From positions 1 through 56,891 of the forward strand of contig NZ_RAWI01000016.1 of NCBI RefSeq assembly GCF_003612125.1: a stretch of 56,891 bases of DNA. The letters are read 5' to 3'. Origin of the DNA: Corallococcus praedator. GTDB taxonomy: Bacteria > Myxococcota > Myxococcia > Myxococcales > Myxococcaceae. The first letter of the stretch is position 1; the number at the start of each line of letters is the position of its first letter. The translations under genes and the position numbers were made by a program. The notes under the pieces are model-generated. The model did not search any database. It was not told the origin of the DNA and worked only from the letters and a program-made list of their open reading frames with translations. This document shows positions 1 to 8,618 of the stretch, piece by piece.

Positions 1-3
1 GAG

Positions 4-17
4 GAGACTTAAGTCTC
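4..17. promoter_or_regulatory. 14-bp perfect palindrome, candidate operator
   Basis: GAGACTTAAGTCTC reads the same on both strands. It lies about 40 bp upstream of the DedA gene start, in a place suited to a dimeric regulator. The window begins 3 bp earlier, so its full context cannot be seen. No regulator is identified. Confidence 0.35.
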
Positions 18-55
18 GCGCGGGACGTTTCCTGGGCAGAGGGGTGGCCGCGCGG

Positions 56-712
56 ATGATGTGGATCGAGCACGTCGACAAGCTGATTGGAGCGCTGGGG
101 CCCTTCGGGTTCCTGGTGCTCGGCGTGGCGGCGATGCTGGAGTACGTGGTGCCGCCGTTTCCCGGGGACACCATCGTGCTCATGGGCGGCATCTACGCCG
201 TGCGCGGTGAGAAGCCCTGGTGGCTGGTGCTGGTGGTGGTGACGGCGGGCAGCGTGCTGGGCGCCTTCATCAACTACGCGGTGGGCCAGTGGCTGGCGAA
301 GCGCTTCGAGGCCCAGCCAGGGCGCTCGTTCTTCGGGCTCACGCATGCGCGGCTGGAATCGGTGCAGGCGCGGATGCGGCGCGCGGGTCCGTGGCTGCTC
401 TTGGTGAACCGGTTCCTGCCCGGCATCCGGGGCGTCATCTTCATCGCGGCGGGGGCGGCGCGGATGCCCCGCTTCAACGCGCTGGTGCTGGGCACGGTGT
501 CCGCGCTCGCGCACAGCGGGCTCATCATCGCGTTGGGCATGGCGGTGGGCGGCAACCTGGAGCGGCTGACGGTGCTCGTGTCGCGCTACCAGTACGCGGT
601 CATCGGGCTGCTCGTGGTGGCGGGGCTGGGGTTCGGCGTGCGGGCGCTGGCGCGCCGGCGTGCGTCGCCCGTGGAGCAGTCGCCGTCCTCGCGGGACCCC
701 TTCCTTCCGTGA
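56..712 (+). CDS. DedA/SNARE-associated family membrane protein
   Basis: Small polytopic inner-membrane protein of the DedA superfamily, whose members are linked to lipid carrier or undecaprenyl-phosphate transport and envelope homeostasis. Visible features are a hydrophobic first segment ending in VVPPFPGD, the conserved E/P-rich re-entrant region of the family, and the motif NRFLPGIRG near residue 130, which matches the GRFxPxxR signature. Two more hydrophobic segments follow, and the tail is Arg-rich. About 218 residues is normal for the family. The start is uncertain: ATG at 56 has a purine-rich GAGGGG about 11 bp upstream, while an in-frame GTG at 44 sits directly on that element. The next gene begins 74 bp downstream on the same strand. 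Family assignment is firm; the substrate is unknown. Confidence 0.88.
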   Translation: MMWIEHVDKLIGALGPFGFLVLGVAAMLEYVVPPFPGDTIVLMGGIYAVRGEKPWWLVLVVVTAGSVLGAFINYAVGQWLAKRFEAQPGRSFFGLTHARLESVQARMRRAGPWLLLVNRFLPGIRGVIFIAAGAARMPRFNALVLGTVSALAHSGLIIALGMAVGGNLERLTVLVSRYQYAVIGLLVVAGLGFGVRALARRRASPVEQSPSSRDPFLP

Positions 713-786
713 AAGTGGACGGGGCTGGCCGGGCAGGGCGGTGCGCACGTTGCGCGGGCCCGGGGTGGCGCGGTTGAGTCGGGGGC

Positions 787-3000
787 ATGTTCCGTGCCCG
801 TGCTCCCTGGTGGCTCCTGGTGTTGCTGCTCCTCGGTGGGTGTCGCTGTGGCGACGACTCTGACCTGGGCGGGGCGAACGCCAGCTTCCGGCCGCAGGAG
901 ACGGTGGTGGACTTCGGCCGGGTGCTGGAGGGCACGCAGGTGCGCCGCTCGCTGACGCTGGTGGCCACGGGCCGCTCGGGCGTGGAGGTGGCGGCGGTGA
1001 CCGAGAGCCCCTTCTTCGTGGTCGTGTCCCAGATTGTCGTGCCGGGCAGCGGCACGGGCACGGTGGACATCCTGTTCTCCGCGGGCAGCACGCCGGTGGC
1101 GGGCGCGCTGGTGCTCACCGCGGGCCGCACCACGGCCACGGTGAAGCTCACCGGCGTGGGCGTGCGTCCCCTGGCGTGTCTGCCCCAGGGGGAGTGCCGC
1201 GAGTCGCGCTTCGACCTGGACTCCGGCCAGTGCATCGAGTCCCCGCTGGCCGACGGCGCCTCGTGCATCCCCGGCAGCCGCTGCCAGGAGAACGGCCGCT
1301 GTCAGGCGGGCGTCTGCGTGGGGCAGCCGCGCACGTGCAACGACGACAACCCGTGCACCGTCGACAGTTGCTCGCCGACGCAGGGCTGCGTGACGGCGAG
1401 CGTCCAGTGCCCCGTGCCGCGCGACCCGTGCAAGGTGGGCGTGTGCGACCGCAACGAGGGCTGCAAGCAGGTGGACGCCGCCAACTTCACCCCCTGCGGC
1501 GCGGTGAGCTGCAAGGAGGCCCAGGTCTGCTTCAGTGGTACGTGCCGCTCCGTGACGCCGCCGGACGGCTTCGTCTGCGCGCCCGCCACGCCATGTCAGG
1601 GCGAGGGCACGTGCAGCGCGGGTGAGTGCATGCGTCCGGACGCGGGGGACCTGGTCGCGCTCTTCAGCGCGGAGCTGGGCGGCGAGCCTGTCGCGGAGGA
1701 CGGCGGACCGGTGCTGCTGGTGGACGACGGGACGGTCTACGCCTCGGTGTGCGGAGGGGATGCGGGCTGCCGGCTGGCCGCGTACACGGAGAACGGACTG
1801 CTGCGCTTCGAATCACCGTATGAGGACGGGGGCGCGCGGACGTTGCTCGCGGCCTCGGACGCGGGCGTGGTGGTGCTCGCACCGGAAGCCCTGGAGGCGT
1901 ATGCCCCCCGAGGCACGGGGGCGTTGCGCTGGCGCACGTCGCTGGGGTTCTCCGACGCGAGCCCGGATGGAGGCGTGTCGGAGGGCGTGCCCGGCACGGG
2001 CGCGGGCCGCGTGGCGCTCACGGTGGAGGGCGACGTGCTCACCTCCGTGACATGGAGCGGGGACGCACCGGACGCGGGCACGGTGGGGGAGCCCCTGCGC
2101 TCCAGGCTGGTGCTGCTGAGCGCGGATGGAGGCTCGCCGCTGGCGCTGGGGCCCGAGGAGGATGGCGGCGGCGCGGCGAGGCTCGCCGTGGACGACACGC
2201 GCGGTGCGTACCTCTACACGCCCTGGGATGGACGGTTGGCGTTCGCGTCCTGGGAGACAGCCTCCGTGGACGCGGGCTCCGGGCTGGATGGCGGCCCTGG
2301 CCTCACGTCCTTCGGCCCCAGCGCGCTCGCGGACGGAGGCCTCTCGGCGCTGGTGCTCGAACCGCTCGATGCCGGGGTGTCGGGAGGCGCACCGTCCCTG
2401 GCCCTGGCTTCCGGACAACTGCTCGTGGGCGCCAGGGCCTTCGTGGACAAGGATGGCGGCGTGCCCGTCGCGCTGGACTGGGATGGTGGCCTCCGCACGC
2501 TGTCGCCCCTCGCCGAGCCCGTGCTGGTGACGCCTGGAGGCTCCGTGGGCCATGCCTTCGCGCGCGCGTGTGAGCGCACGGATGGCACCCCGTGTCCCGG
2601 CGAGGAGCTTCGCACCGTGATGCGCTCCTTCAGCTTCGATGACGGCCACGCGCTCTACGAAGTGGACGTGCTGCCCTCGCCCGTGCTCCCGGGCACCCTG
2701 TACGAAGCGGCGCTGATGGAGTTTGGCACCGTGAGCGTGTTGGCGGACGCGGAGCTGCCCGGTGGTCAGCGGCAGGCCTGGCTGGAGTGGATCAGCTCCG
2801 GCCGCAAGGTCGGCATGTGCGCACTGCCGGGCCGCGGGCAGGTGGCGGGCGCGGTGTTCGCGGGCGAGGTGGTGCACGTGGCGCTTGAGCGCGACGGCGT
2901 CTGGCGCCTGGAGTCCTACGCCGTGGGCCAGCGCGCGGAGACCCGGGGCTGGCCCCAGCGCCACGCCGGCCCGTCCGGGACACGGCGGACGGTGCCGTGA
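787..3000 (+). CDS. Cys-rich surface lipoprotein with HYDIN-like and beta-propeller-like regions
   Basis: Predicted lipoprotein of 737 residues. A type II signal peptide ends in LLGGC, with the lipidated Cys at residue 19. Residues about 35-115 look like an immunoglobulin-type ASPM/SPD-2/Hydin repeat (FGRVLEGTQVRRSLTL). Residues about 125-275 are densely cysteine-rich, with spaced CxxG and CxxxxC pairs such as CNDDNPCTVDSC, a pattern common in myxobacterial surface proteins. The remaining C-terminal portion is rich in DGG and DAG and resembles PQQ-type propeller blades (VLLVDDGTVYASV). No enzymatic motif is visible. A ligand-binding or structural role on the outer membrane is an inference. 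It converges with the chemoreceptor gene 11 bp downstream. Confidence 0.8.
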   Translation: MFRARAPWWLLVLLLLGGCRCGDDSDLGGANASFRPQETVVDFGRVLEGTQVRRSLTLVATGRSGVEVAAVTESPFFVVVSQIVVPGSGTGTVDILFSAGSTPVAGALVLTAGRTTATVKLTGVGVRPLACLPQGECRESRFDLDSGQCIESPLADGASCIPGSRCQENGRCQAGVCVGQPRTCNDDNPCTVDSCSPTQGCVTASVQCPVPRDPCKVGVCDRNEGCKQVDAANFTPCGAVSCKEAQVCFSGTCRSVTPPDGFVCAPATPCQGEGTCSAGECMRPDAGDLVALFSAELGGEPVAEDGGPVLLVDDGTVYASVCGGDAGCRLAAYTENGLLRFESPYEDGGARTLLAASDAGVVVLAPEALEAYAPRGTGALRWRTSLGFSDASPDGGVSEGVPGTGAGRVALTVEGDVLTSVTWSGDAPDAGTVGEPLRSRLVLLSADGGSPLALGPEEDGGGAARLAVDDTRGAYLYTPWDGRLAFASWETASVDAGSGLDGGPGLTSFGPSALADGGLSALVLEPLDAGVSGGAPSLALASGQLLVGARAFVDKDGGVPVALDWDGGLRTLSPLAEPVLVTPGGSVGHAFARACERTDGTPCPGEELRTVMRSFSFDDGHALYEVDVLPSPVLPGTLYEAALMEFGTVSVLADAELPGGQRQAWLEWISSGRKVGMCALPGRGQVAGAVFAGEVVHVALERDGVWRLESYAVGQRAETRGWPQRHAGPSGTRRTVP

Positions 3001-3027
3001 GCGCGCGGCGGTCAGCCGCCCGCGCTC
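2999..3027. terminator. Strong hairpin between convergent genes
   Basis: GAGCGCG(C)GGCGG pairs with CCGCCCGCGCTC across a TCAG loop, giving 12 bp with a single bulged C. It spans the stop codons and gap of two convergent genes, so it could serve both strands. There is no T-tract, so intrinsic termination is an inference. Confidence 0.5.
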
Positions 3028-6000
3028 GGATCCACCCAGAGGTCCTCGAAGCGCACCTGCGGCGGCGTCTGGTGCAGCCGCAGGTTCTGCACCGACGCCA
3101 CCGCGGCCGCGTGCGTGCGGTCGTGGTACAGCGGGATGAGCGGGCAGTCCTCGCGCGCCAGCATCTCCGCGCGCCGGTAGAGCTGTGAGCGCAGCTCCGG
3201 ATCAATGGACACGCGTGCCTCGGCGGTGAGCCGGTCCAGCTCCGGGTTGCGGTAGCCCAGCGGGTACACCGTCTGCGCGTTGGAGTTGAGCAGGAAGTGC
3301 AGGAACACGTCGGGGTCCGGGAAGTCCGCCAGCCACAGCGTGCGGAACGCCGGGACCTTTCCTTCACGCAGGCGCGGCAGGTACTCCTCCGGGCTCATCT
3401 GCACGTGCCGCAGCTCCAGCAGCCCCGCCTGGATCAACGGACGGAAGAGCACCGCGTCCTCGGCGGATGTGTCGCGGCCCGCGGGGTGGTGCAGCGTGAG
3501 CTGCAACCGGCGCACCCCCGCCTCGCGCAGCAGTCGTTCCGCCAGCGCCAGGTCCGTCGTGGGCGCGGGGCCCAGCTCCGCGCCATCCAGCAGCTCCGGT
3601 GGCGTGAACGTGCGGGCCACCCGGGCTCCCGGATGGAACTGCTCCACCAACCCCGGGATGTCCATGCCCGCGCGCAGGGCCCGGCGCACGCGCACGTCGT
3701 TGTAGGGCGCCTCCTGCAGGTTGAGGCCCACGAACGCGGTGGAGGGCGTGGTGCTGGCCACCAACTGGTGCAGCTCCAGACCCTTGGCCTCCGTGTGCTT
3801 GGTGGGCAGGAAGGACACGAGGTCCAACCGTCCGTCCAGCATCTGGCGCACCGCCTCCTGACGCGACTCCATCAGGAGGAACTCCAGCCGGTCGAGCAGC
3901 GGAATCCCGCCGCGCCAGTAGGTCGGATTGCGCTCCAGCACCACGCGGTCCGGCTCCAGGCCCACGACGCGGAACGGGCCCGTGCCCACCAGCTTCCCGG
4001 AGGCGTCCACCTTCGCGACCGCGGTGGCCGTGAGGGCCATCAACTGGAGGAAGAACGCCTTGGGCTCGCGCAGCCGGATTTCGAGCGTGCCCTCGTCCAG
4101 TACCTCGATGCCCGTCACCTCGCGCGCAAGGCCGCTGGAGTACTCCGGCGCGCCCTCCACGTCCTCCAGCAGGCTGCGGTCCGGCGAGCGCACCGCCGGG
4201 TCCATCAACCGCTCCAGGTGGTGCTTCACGTCCAGTGCGGTGAGCATCGCCCCGTCGTGGAAGGTGATGCCCCGGCGCAGGTAGAAGCGGTAGCGGCGCG
4301 CGGACGGGTCCGCGTCCCAGCGCTCGGCCAAGTCGGGCACCAGCACGCCGTCCTCCAGCCGCACCAGGCCGGAGAACACGCACGCGGACAGCTCCGCCAT
4401 CTGGTTCTCCACGCTGAACAGCGGGTCCACCGCCTGCCGGTTGCGCAGGGACGCCGCCTGATGCAACCCCACCCGCAGCGTGCCGCCCGGCCGCGCCTGC
4501 GGAAGCTGGAAGCGGAACACCTCCGCCTCCAGGCTCGCCGTCTCGTGGCTCAGCTGATCCACCGTGCGATCCAACCCGTCGCCAATGCGGATGACCCGGC
4601 GCGCGTCCTCGCGCACTTGCGCCACCTCCTCGCGGATGGACGCATCGCCCCGGGTGAGCACCAGGTGGGCCTGCCGCAGCTCCTCGATGGCCGCGCTCAG
4701 GCGCATCACGGCCTCGGACAGGTCGCGCCCGGTGCGCGCCTGGGCCTCCGCCTTCTGCGCGGCGCCCTGGCCCACGCGCCCCATCTCCTGCATCTGGCGC
4801 ACGAGGTCGCGCGCGTTGCCGGACTGCTCGATGGCCATGCGCGTGATGTCTTCCACGCGGCGGGCCACGCGCTGGCTCGCCTCCACGACGGTGGCGCCCT
4901 GCGCCTCCAGGCGCTGCGTCTCCGCGACGGTGGCCTCCACGGCGGCGAAGGTGCGCTGGGTGATGGTGCGGATTTCGCCCAGGGCCTTGGCCGCGCGGTC
5001 GCCCAGGGCCACGCCCGCGGTGGCCTGCTCGCGGCCCTCCTGCACCAGCGCCACGGCGGTCTCCACCGCGTCGCGGATGCCGGTGACCATGGTGCCAATC
5101 TCGCGCGTGGAGCGCGTGGTGCGCTCGGCGAGGCTGCGGATCTCATTGGCGACGACGCCGAAGGGCCGGCCGTGTTCGCCTGCCTGCGCGGCGATGATGG
5201 CCGCGTTGAGGGCCAGCAGGTTCGTCTGGTCGGCGATCTCCTGGATGACGTCCACGATGCGGCCAATCTCCATCGACCGCGTGCCGAGCATCTCCATCAG
5301 CTCGGCCGCCTTGCGCACCGTCTCCTCCACCCGGTACATGCCCTGCACGCTGTCGCCCACCAGTGCTTCGCCGCGCTGGGCGGTGGCCGTCACCGCGAGC
5401 GCCATGCTGTTGGTGTCGGTGGCGCGCCGTCGCACGGCGTCGATGCCGCCCTCCACCAGCCCGACGAACTCCGTCGCCTCGCTGGCGAAGCGGCCCAGCT
5501 CGTCACCCGCCGCGGCGATGTGGCCCAGCCGCTCCGTCATGTCCTGGATGAGGCCGCTGGTGCGCTGGCTGAAGTCGTTGACGGTGGTGAGGCCGTCCAC
5601 CACCTGGTGCAGCCGCTCGGTCATCTCCAGGAGCGCGCCCGTCGTCTCGTGGGCGAAGGTCTCGATGTGCTGCACGCGCTTGACGGCCGTCTGGAGGCTG
5701 GTGCCGTTGCCGGCCACGGCGGTGAGCGTGCGCTCCACCGCGCCGCCCTGCCGCCGCGCGGCCTCCAGCAGCACGCGGGCCTGGTCGCTCACGCCGTTGC
5801 CGGTGCGGTGCAGGTTGCTCGTCACGCGCTGCACCTGGGACATGGCGCGGCGCAGGGAGAGGATGAGGCGGCGCAGGTCCTCCTGGCCCTCGAAGCCCTG
5901 GTGGATGGGCGTGGTGAGGTCGCCCTCGGCGAGCCGGGCCATCAGCCCCCGGCGCTCGCGCCTTCGCACCGAAGCCCAGCGGAACCACGCGAGGTAGCTG

Positions 6001-6158
6001 CCCGACAGCCACAGGAAGGGCACGCCGAAGAACAGCACCGCCCACCCGGCCAGGTCATCGGGCGAGCCCGTCACCCAGCGCAGCATCAGGCCCAGCAGCA
6101 GCGCGGAGACCAGGGCCGCCGCCAGCCCGAACGAGAAGAGGTATCGTTTGGCGCCCAT
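3012..6158 (-). CDS. Methyl-accepting chemotaxis protein fused to a family 5 solute-binding domain
   Basis: A 1,048-residue fusion. Two hydrophobic segments (about residues 9-28 and 38-60) are joined by a loop of only about ten residues, leaving almost no periplasmic sensor. A HAMP-like segment (ERRGLMARLAEGDLTTPI) follows, then a long MCP coiled coil whose hairpin tip (QTNLLALNAA) lies near residue 311. From about residue 557 (GGTLRVGLHQ) to the end the protein matches family 5 peptide/nickel ABC solute-binding proteins: FSGLVRLEDGVLVPDLAERW, YRFYLRRGITFHDG and a closing CPLIPLYHD. No membrane segment separates the two halves, so the binding domain should lie in the cytoplasm, as in the regulator SgrR. 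The tip carries I and Q where E and R are usual (AAIIAAQAGE). No cheA or cheW gene is nearby. Domain calls are firm; the sensing role is inferred. Confidence 0.9.
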   Translation of the reverse strand: MGAKRYLFSFGLAAALVSALLLGLMLRWVTGSPDDLAGWAVLFFGVPFLWLSGSYLAWFRWASVRRRERRGLMARLAEGDLTTPIHQGFEGQEDLRRLILSLRRAMSQVQRVTSNLHRTGNGVSDQARVLLEAARRQGGAVERTLTAVAGNGTSLQTAVKRVQHIETFAHETTGALLEMTERLHQVVDGLTTVNDFSQRTSGLIQDMTERLGHIAAAGDELGRFASEATEFVGLVEGGIDAVRRRATDTNSMALAVTATAQRGEALVGDSVQGMYRVEETVRKAAELMEMLGTRSMEIGRIVDVIQEIADQTNLLALNAAIIAAQAGEHGRPFGVVANEIRSLAERTTRSTREIGTMVTGIRDAVETAVALVQEGREQATAGVALGDRAAKALGEIRTITQRTFAAVEATVAETQRLEAQGATVVEASQRVARRVEDITRMAIEQSGNARDLVRQMQEMGRVGQGAAQKAEAQARTGRDLSEAVMRLSAAIEELRQAHLVLTRGDASIREEVAQVREDARRVIRIGDGLDRTVDQLSHETASLEAEVFRFQLPQARPGGTLRVGLHQAASLRNRQAVDPLFSVENQMAELSACVFSGLVRLEDGVLVPDLAERWDADPSARRYRFYLRRGITFHDGAMLTALDVKHHLERLMDPAVRSPDRSLLEDVEGAPEYSSGLAREVTGIEVLDEGTLEIRLREPKAFFLQLMALTATAVAKVDASGKLVGTGPFRVVGLEPDRVVLERNPTYWRGGIPLLDRLEFLLMESRQEAVRQMLDGRLDLVSFLPTKHTEAKGLELHQLVASTTPSTAFVGLNLQEAPYNDVRVRRALRAGMDIPGLVEQFHPGARVARTFTPPELLDGAELGPAPTTDLALAERLLREAGVRRLQLTLHHPAGRDTSAEDAVLFRPLIQAGLLELRHVQMSPEEYLPRLREGKVPAFRTLWLADFPDPDVFLHFLLNSNAQTVYPLGYRNPELDRLTAEARVSIDPELRSQLYRRAEMLAREDCPLIPLYHDRTHAAAVASVQNLRLHQTPPQVRFEDLWVDPSAGG

Positions 6159-6223
6159 GGAGGGGGTGCACGCTAACCCGCCTTCTCGCGCCGGTCCTCA
6201 ATTCGACGCATGCTCGCCCCCGC

Positions 6224-7261
6224 ATGAAGGCCCTCCTCGCCGTCGCCATGCTGGTGCTCCAGGTAAACCCCGCCAGCACGGGCCGCGCGAGCGGGGAATC
6301 CACCCGTTTTGTCTTCGCGTGGCGCGGCGTGCCGGTGGGGACCGTGTCGCTGTCGCTGGAGGCGGGGCGCTTCACGTACACCAGCCGGCACCTGCACGTG
6401 CGCGAGGGCCGCGCGGGCGAGCGGGTCCGCGAGGTGACGCTGGACGTGGAGGCCACGGGGCGCGTCGCGGGAGCGGACGCGGTGCCGCAAGCGCTGTGGC
6501 TGTGGCACGGGCCGCCGCCCGAGGGCTGCGTGAAGGGCCGCGAGGAATTGTCCGGCCAGGAAGGGCCCCACTGCGTCACGTCGCGAAGCCCCACGAGCGC
6601 CGAGGGCACGATGCTGGGCGCCCGCTTTCGCGCGAGCTACGACGCCCGGGGAAGGCTGCAGGCGCTGGACGTGGGGGAGTCCCGCTTCACGGTGGCGGCG
6701 CCGGGAGAACGGCTCCGGACCCCGCCAGAGCTCTTCGCGGATGGCGTGCCGGTGGAGGGCGGCGTGGACGGGGCGTTGAAGCTCGTGCCGAGCAAGCAGG
6801 CACGGCCCACGGCGCCCGTCCCGGACCGTCTGCCGGAGATGACGGACTGGACGCCAGACGCGGCGCGGGCGCTCTCCCGGAAGGTGCACGCGGCCTTCCC
6901 GGACAAGGGGCCCACGGCGGCGGACTGGCGGTCAGGAGGGGAGGGCGAGGCCGGAGGGTGTCTGGCGCACGCGCTGCGCTTCGCCTCCCTGGCGCGCGCG
7001 AGCGGCCAGCGGGTGGGGCTGGTGCACGGCCTGCTCGTGGTGGACGGCGGCCCCGCGCGGCCGCATGCCTGGGTGCGCGTGGCGGTGCGAGGAGGCGGCA
7101 CGCTGGACCTGGATCCGACGTCGTTGGATCCGGTGCGCGCGGACACGCACCTGCCGCTGGCGCTGGTTGCTCCGGAGGGCCCTGGCCTCGAAGCCGGGGA
7201 GCGCTGGCTGGCGCTCCTTCGCGGCGACTGGCGCGTGGTGCGCGCTACTCGAAGGGAATGA
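6224..7261 (+). CDS. Secreted transglutaminase-like domain protein
   Basis: A 345-residue protein with a short N-terminal hydrophobic signal (MKALLAVAMLVLQVNPAS). The C-terminal third carries a transglutaminase-like Cys-His-Asp triad: Cys246 in EAGGCLAHALRFASLAR, His281 in RPHAWVRVAV and the following LDLDPTS. The N-terminal part (FVFAWRGVPVGTVSLSLE) resembles the DUF3108-like beta domains that often accompany such proteins, though I am less sure of this. Bacterial transglutaminase-like folds are usually cysteine proteases or amidases, so cross-linking should not be assumed. It lies 65 bp from the divergent chemoreceptor gene. Its last 17 bp overlap the convergent succinyltransferase gene. 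Confidence 0.8.
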   Translation: MKALLAVAMLVLQVNPASTGRASGESTRFVFAWRGVPVGTVSLSLEAGRFTYTSRHLHVREGRAGERVREVTLDVEATGRVAGADAVPQALWLWHGPPPEGCVKGREELSGQEGPHCVTSRSPTSAEGTMLGARFRASYDARGRLQALDVGESRFTVAAPGERLRTPPELFADGVPVEGGVDGALKLVPSKQARPTAPVPDRLPEMTDWTPDAARALSRKVHAAFPDKGPTAADWRSGGEGEAGGCLAHALRFASLARASGQRVGLVHGLLVVDGGPARPHAWVRVAVRGGGTLDLDPTSLDPVRADTHLPLALVAPEGPGLEAGERWLALLRGDWRVVRATRRE

Positions 7262-8270
7262 TGGACAGCTTCGCGCCGGCCTTCACTTCGAGGATCTCCT
7301 TGGCGCGGGCTGGCAGGGAGATGGTGGTGTTGTCCAGCCGGGCGTGGCAGCGCACGGAGCGGAAGCGGTTGCGGCCGGACTCGCGCTCGGCGGCGACGAG
7401 CACGTCATCCCCCTCCAGGTCGAAGTCCTCGTCCGTCAGCTTCAGCGTGCGGTAGCGGCGCACCAGGGAGATGTCGGCCGTGTCCGCCTCGAAGTGCGGG
7501 CCGCCGTCGAACGGGTCGATGCGCTCCACGTACCGGAAGCCCACCCGCTCCAGCATCCGCTGCACGCCGCGCGTGGCCGGGCCCACTTCGCCGAGCACCT
7601 TCTGCACGCGGTCCGGGAACAGCGACGCGTAGATGTCCGACGAGGGGAACAGCTCCTTGATGAACTCCTTGTTCTGGCGGCTCAGCCGGTCGGCCTCCAG
7701 ATAGGTGAGGCCGGTGAACTTCTTCCCGCACGCCTCCCACAGGAGGCTGCGCCCGTCCGGGAGCAGCGGCGGCAGCAGCTCCGCCAGCACGCGCGGGCGG
7801 AACAGCCGCCGGTGCATGGAGATGAAGAGGAAGCGCACGAAGGACAACTGCTTGCCGGGCTTGTCCGGCGTCGCGCGGTAGGGCGGGTCCACCACCAGGC
7901 CGCCAATCTCCGTGGGGCCCTCGTAGTTGTATGCGATGGACAGCACCTTGTGCCGCAGGTGGCGCTCCAGCGAGGCGGAGTAGTGCTCCCGCTCGCTCAC
8001 CTCGTAATAGATGTGCGGCGCGTCGTAGGTGCCGTGCTGGGCGATGATCATCGACGTGCCGATGATGAGGTTGTTGCGCACGTCCTCCAGCACGAAGAGG
8101 TACTCGCGCTCGAACGGGTCCTTCACCCGGCCGGCGAAGCTCTTCACCGACTTGTCGATGATGGCCTCGAGCGTCTCTTCGTTGTTCGGCAGGTTGACCG
8201 TGTTCAGCACCGCGGCAAGCCGCTTCAGGCCGGGCAAGTCGGTTTTCTGGACGTCTCGCAGCACGAGCAT
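7245..8270 (-). CDS. Arginine N-succinyltransferase (AstA family)
   Basis: Acyltransferase of the AstA/AruG family, which uses succinyl-CoA to modify arginine or ornithine in the AST catabolic pathway. The sequence follows the family from end to end: MLVLRDVQKTDLPGL at the start, NEETLEAIIDKSVKSF, EYLFVLEDVRNNLIIGTS, GGLVVDPPYR, LLWEACGKKFTGLTY, the middle motif GFRYVERIDPFDGGPHFEAD, and a small barrel-like C-terminus. At 341 residues it matches the usual 340-345. I chose ATG at 8270 because homologous sequence begins there; the frame stays open to 8330. No other ast gene is visible nearby, so the true acceptor amine is uncertain. Confidence 0.88.
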   Translation of the reverse strand: MLVLRDVQKTDLPGLKRLAAVLNTVNLPNNEETLEAIIDKSVKSFAGRVKDPFEREYLFVLEDVRNNLIIGTSMIIAQHGTYDAPHIYYEVSEREHYSASLERHLRHKVLSIAYNYEGPTEIGGLVVDPPYRATPDKPGKQLSFVRFLFISMHRRLFRPRVLAELLPPLLPDGRSLLWEACGKKFTGLTYLEADRLSRQNKEFIKELFPSSDIYASLFPDRVQKVLGEVGPATRGVQRMLERVGFRYVERIDPFDGGPHFEADTADISLVRRYRTLKLTDEDFDLEGDDVLVAAERESGRNRFRSVRCHARLDNTTISLPARAKEILEVKAGAKLSIIPFE

Positions 8271-8618
8271 GGGGCACGCAGGGGGCACCCCGGGAAGGGA
8301 GCGCCGGAAGGGTCCGCGACCATACACCACGCCCCCGGGCCGTCAGCCTCCTGCATGCTCCCCTGTCAATGACGCGTTGCGTTCAGGACACCGCTCTCCC
8401 GTCCGCTCGGTGGGTACGGGCGGGCCGCTCCAGACGTGAAACATGTCTCAAACGGCCCAGGGCTCGGCTGCCCGCATGCCCTATTGTCAGGCATGTTGGA
8501 ATGAACTTGAGAGGGAATGAAGTGGGGGAATGACTTGAGGTAGTGTTTGTCGAAACTTTGCTGTCAAAGTTTTTGGCTCCCCTGGCTGGTCCCCCCAACC
8601 TCCCTCAAGGATTCATCA
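8271..8618. promoter_or_regulatory. 348-bp non-coding stretch with direct repeats upstream of the lyase gene
   Basis: No gene is supported here. The proximal part holds three copies of GGAATGA, at 8498-8504, 8514-8520 and 8527-8533, two of them followed by (A)CTTGAG. Positions 8432-8448 form an imperfect palindrome, AGACGTG-AAA-CATGTCT, with one G:T mismatch. Both lie within about 190 bp upstream of the lyase start and are candidate protein-binding sites. A promoter for the succinyltransferase gene could lie at the left end. Confidence 0.4.

Noticed and set aside
3297-6176. A 959-codon plus-strand frame opposite the MCP fusion gene
   Set aside because: His/Arg/Gly-rich product without motifs. 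The minus strand encodes clear MCP and solute-binding domains.
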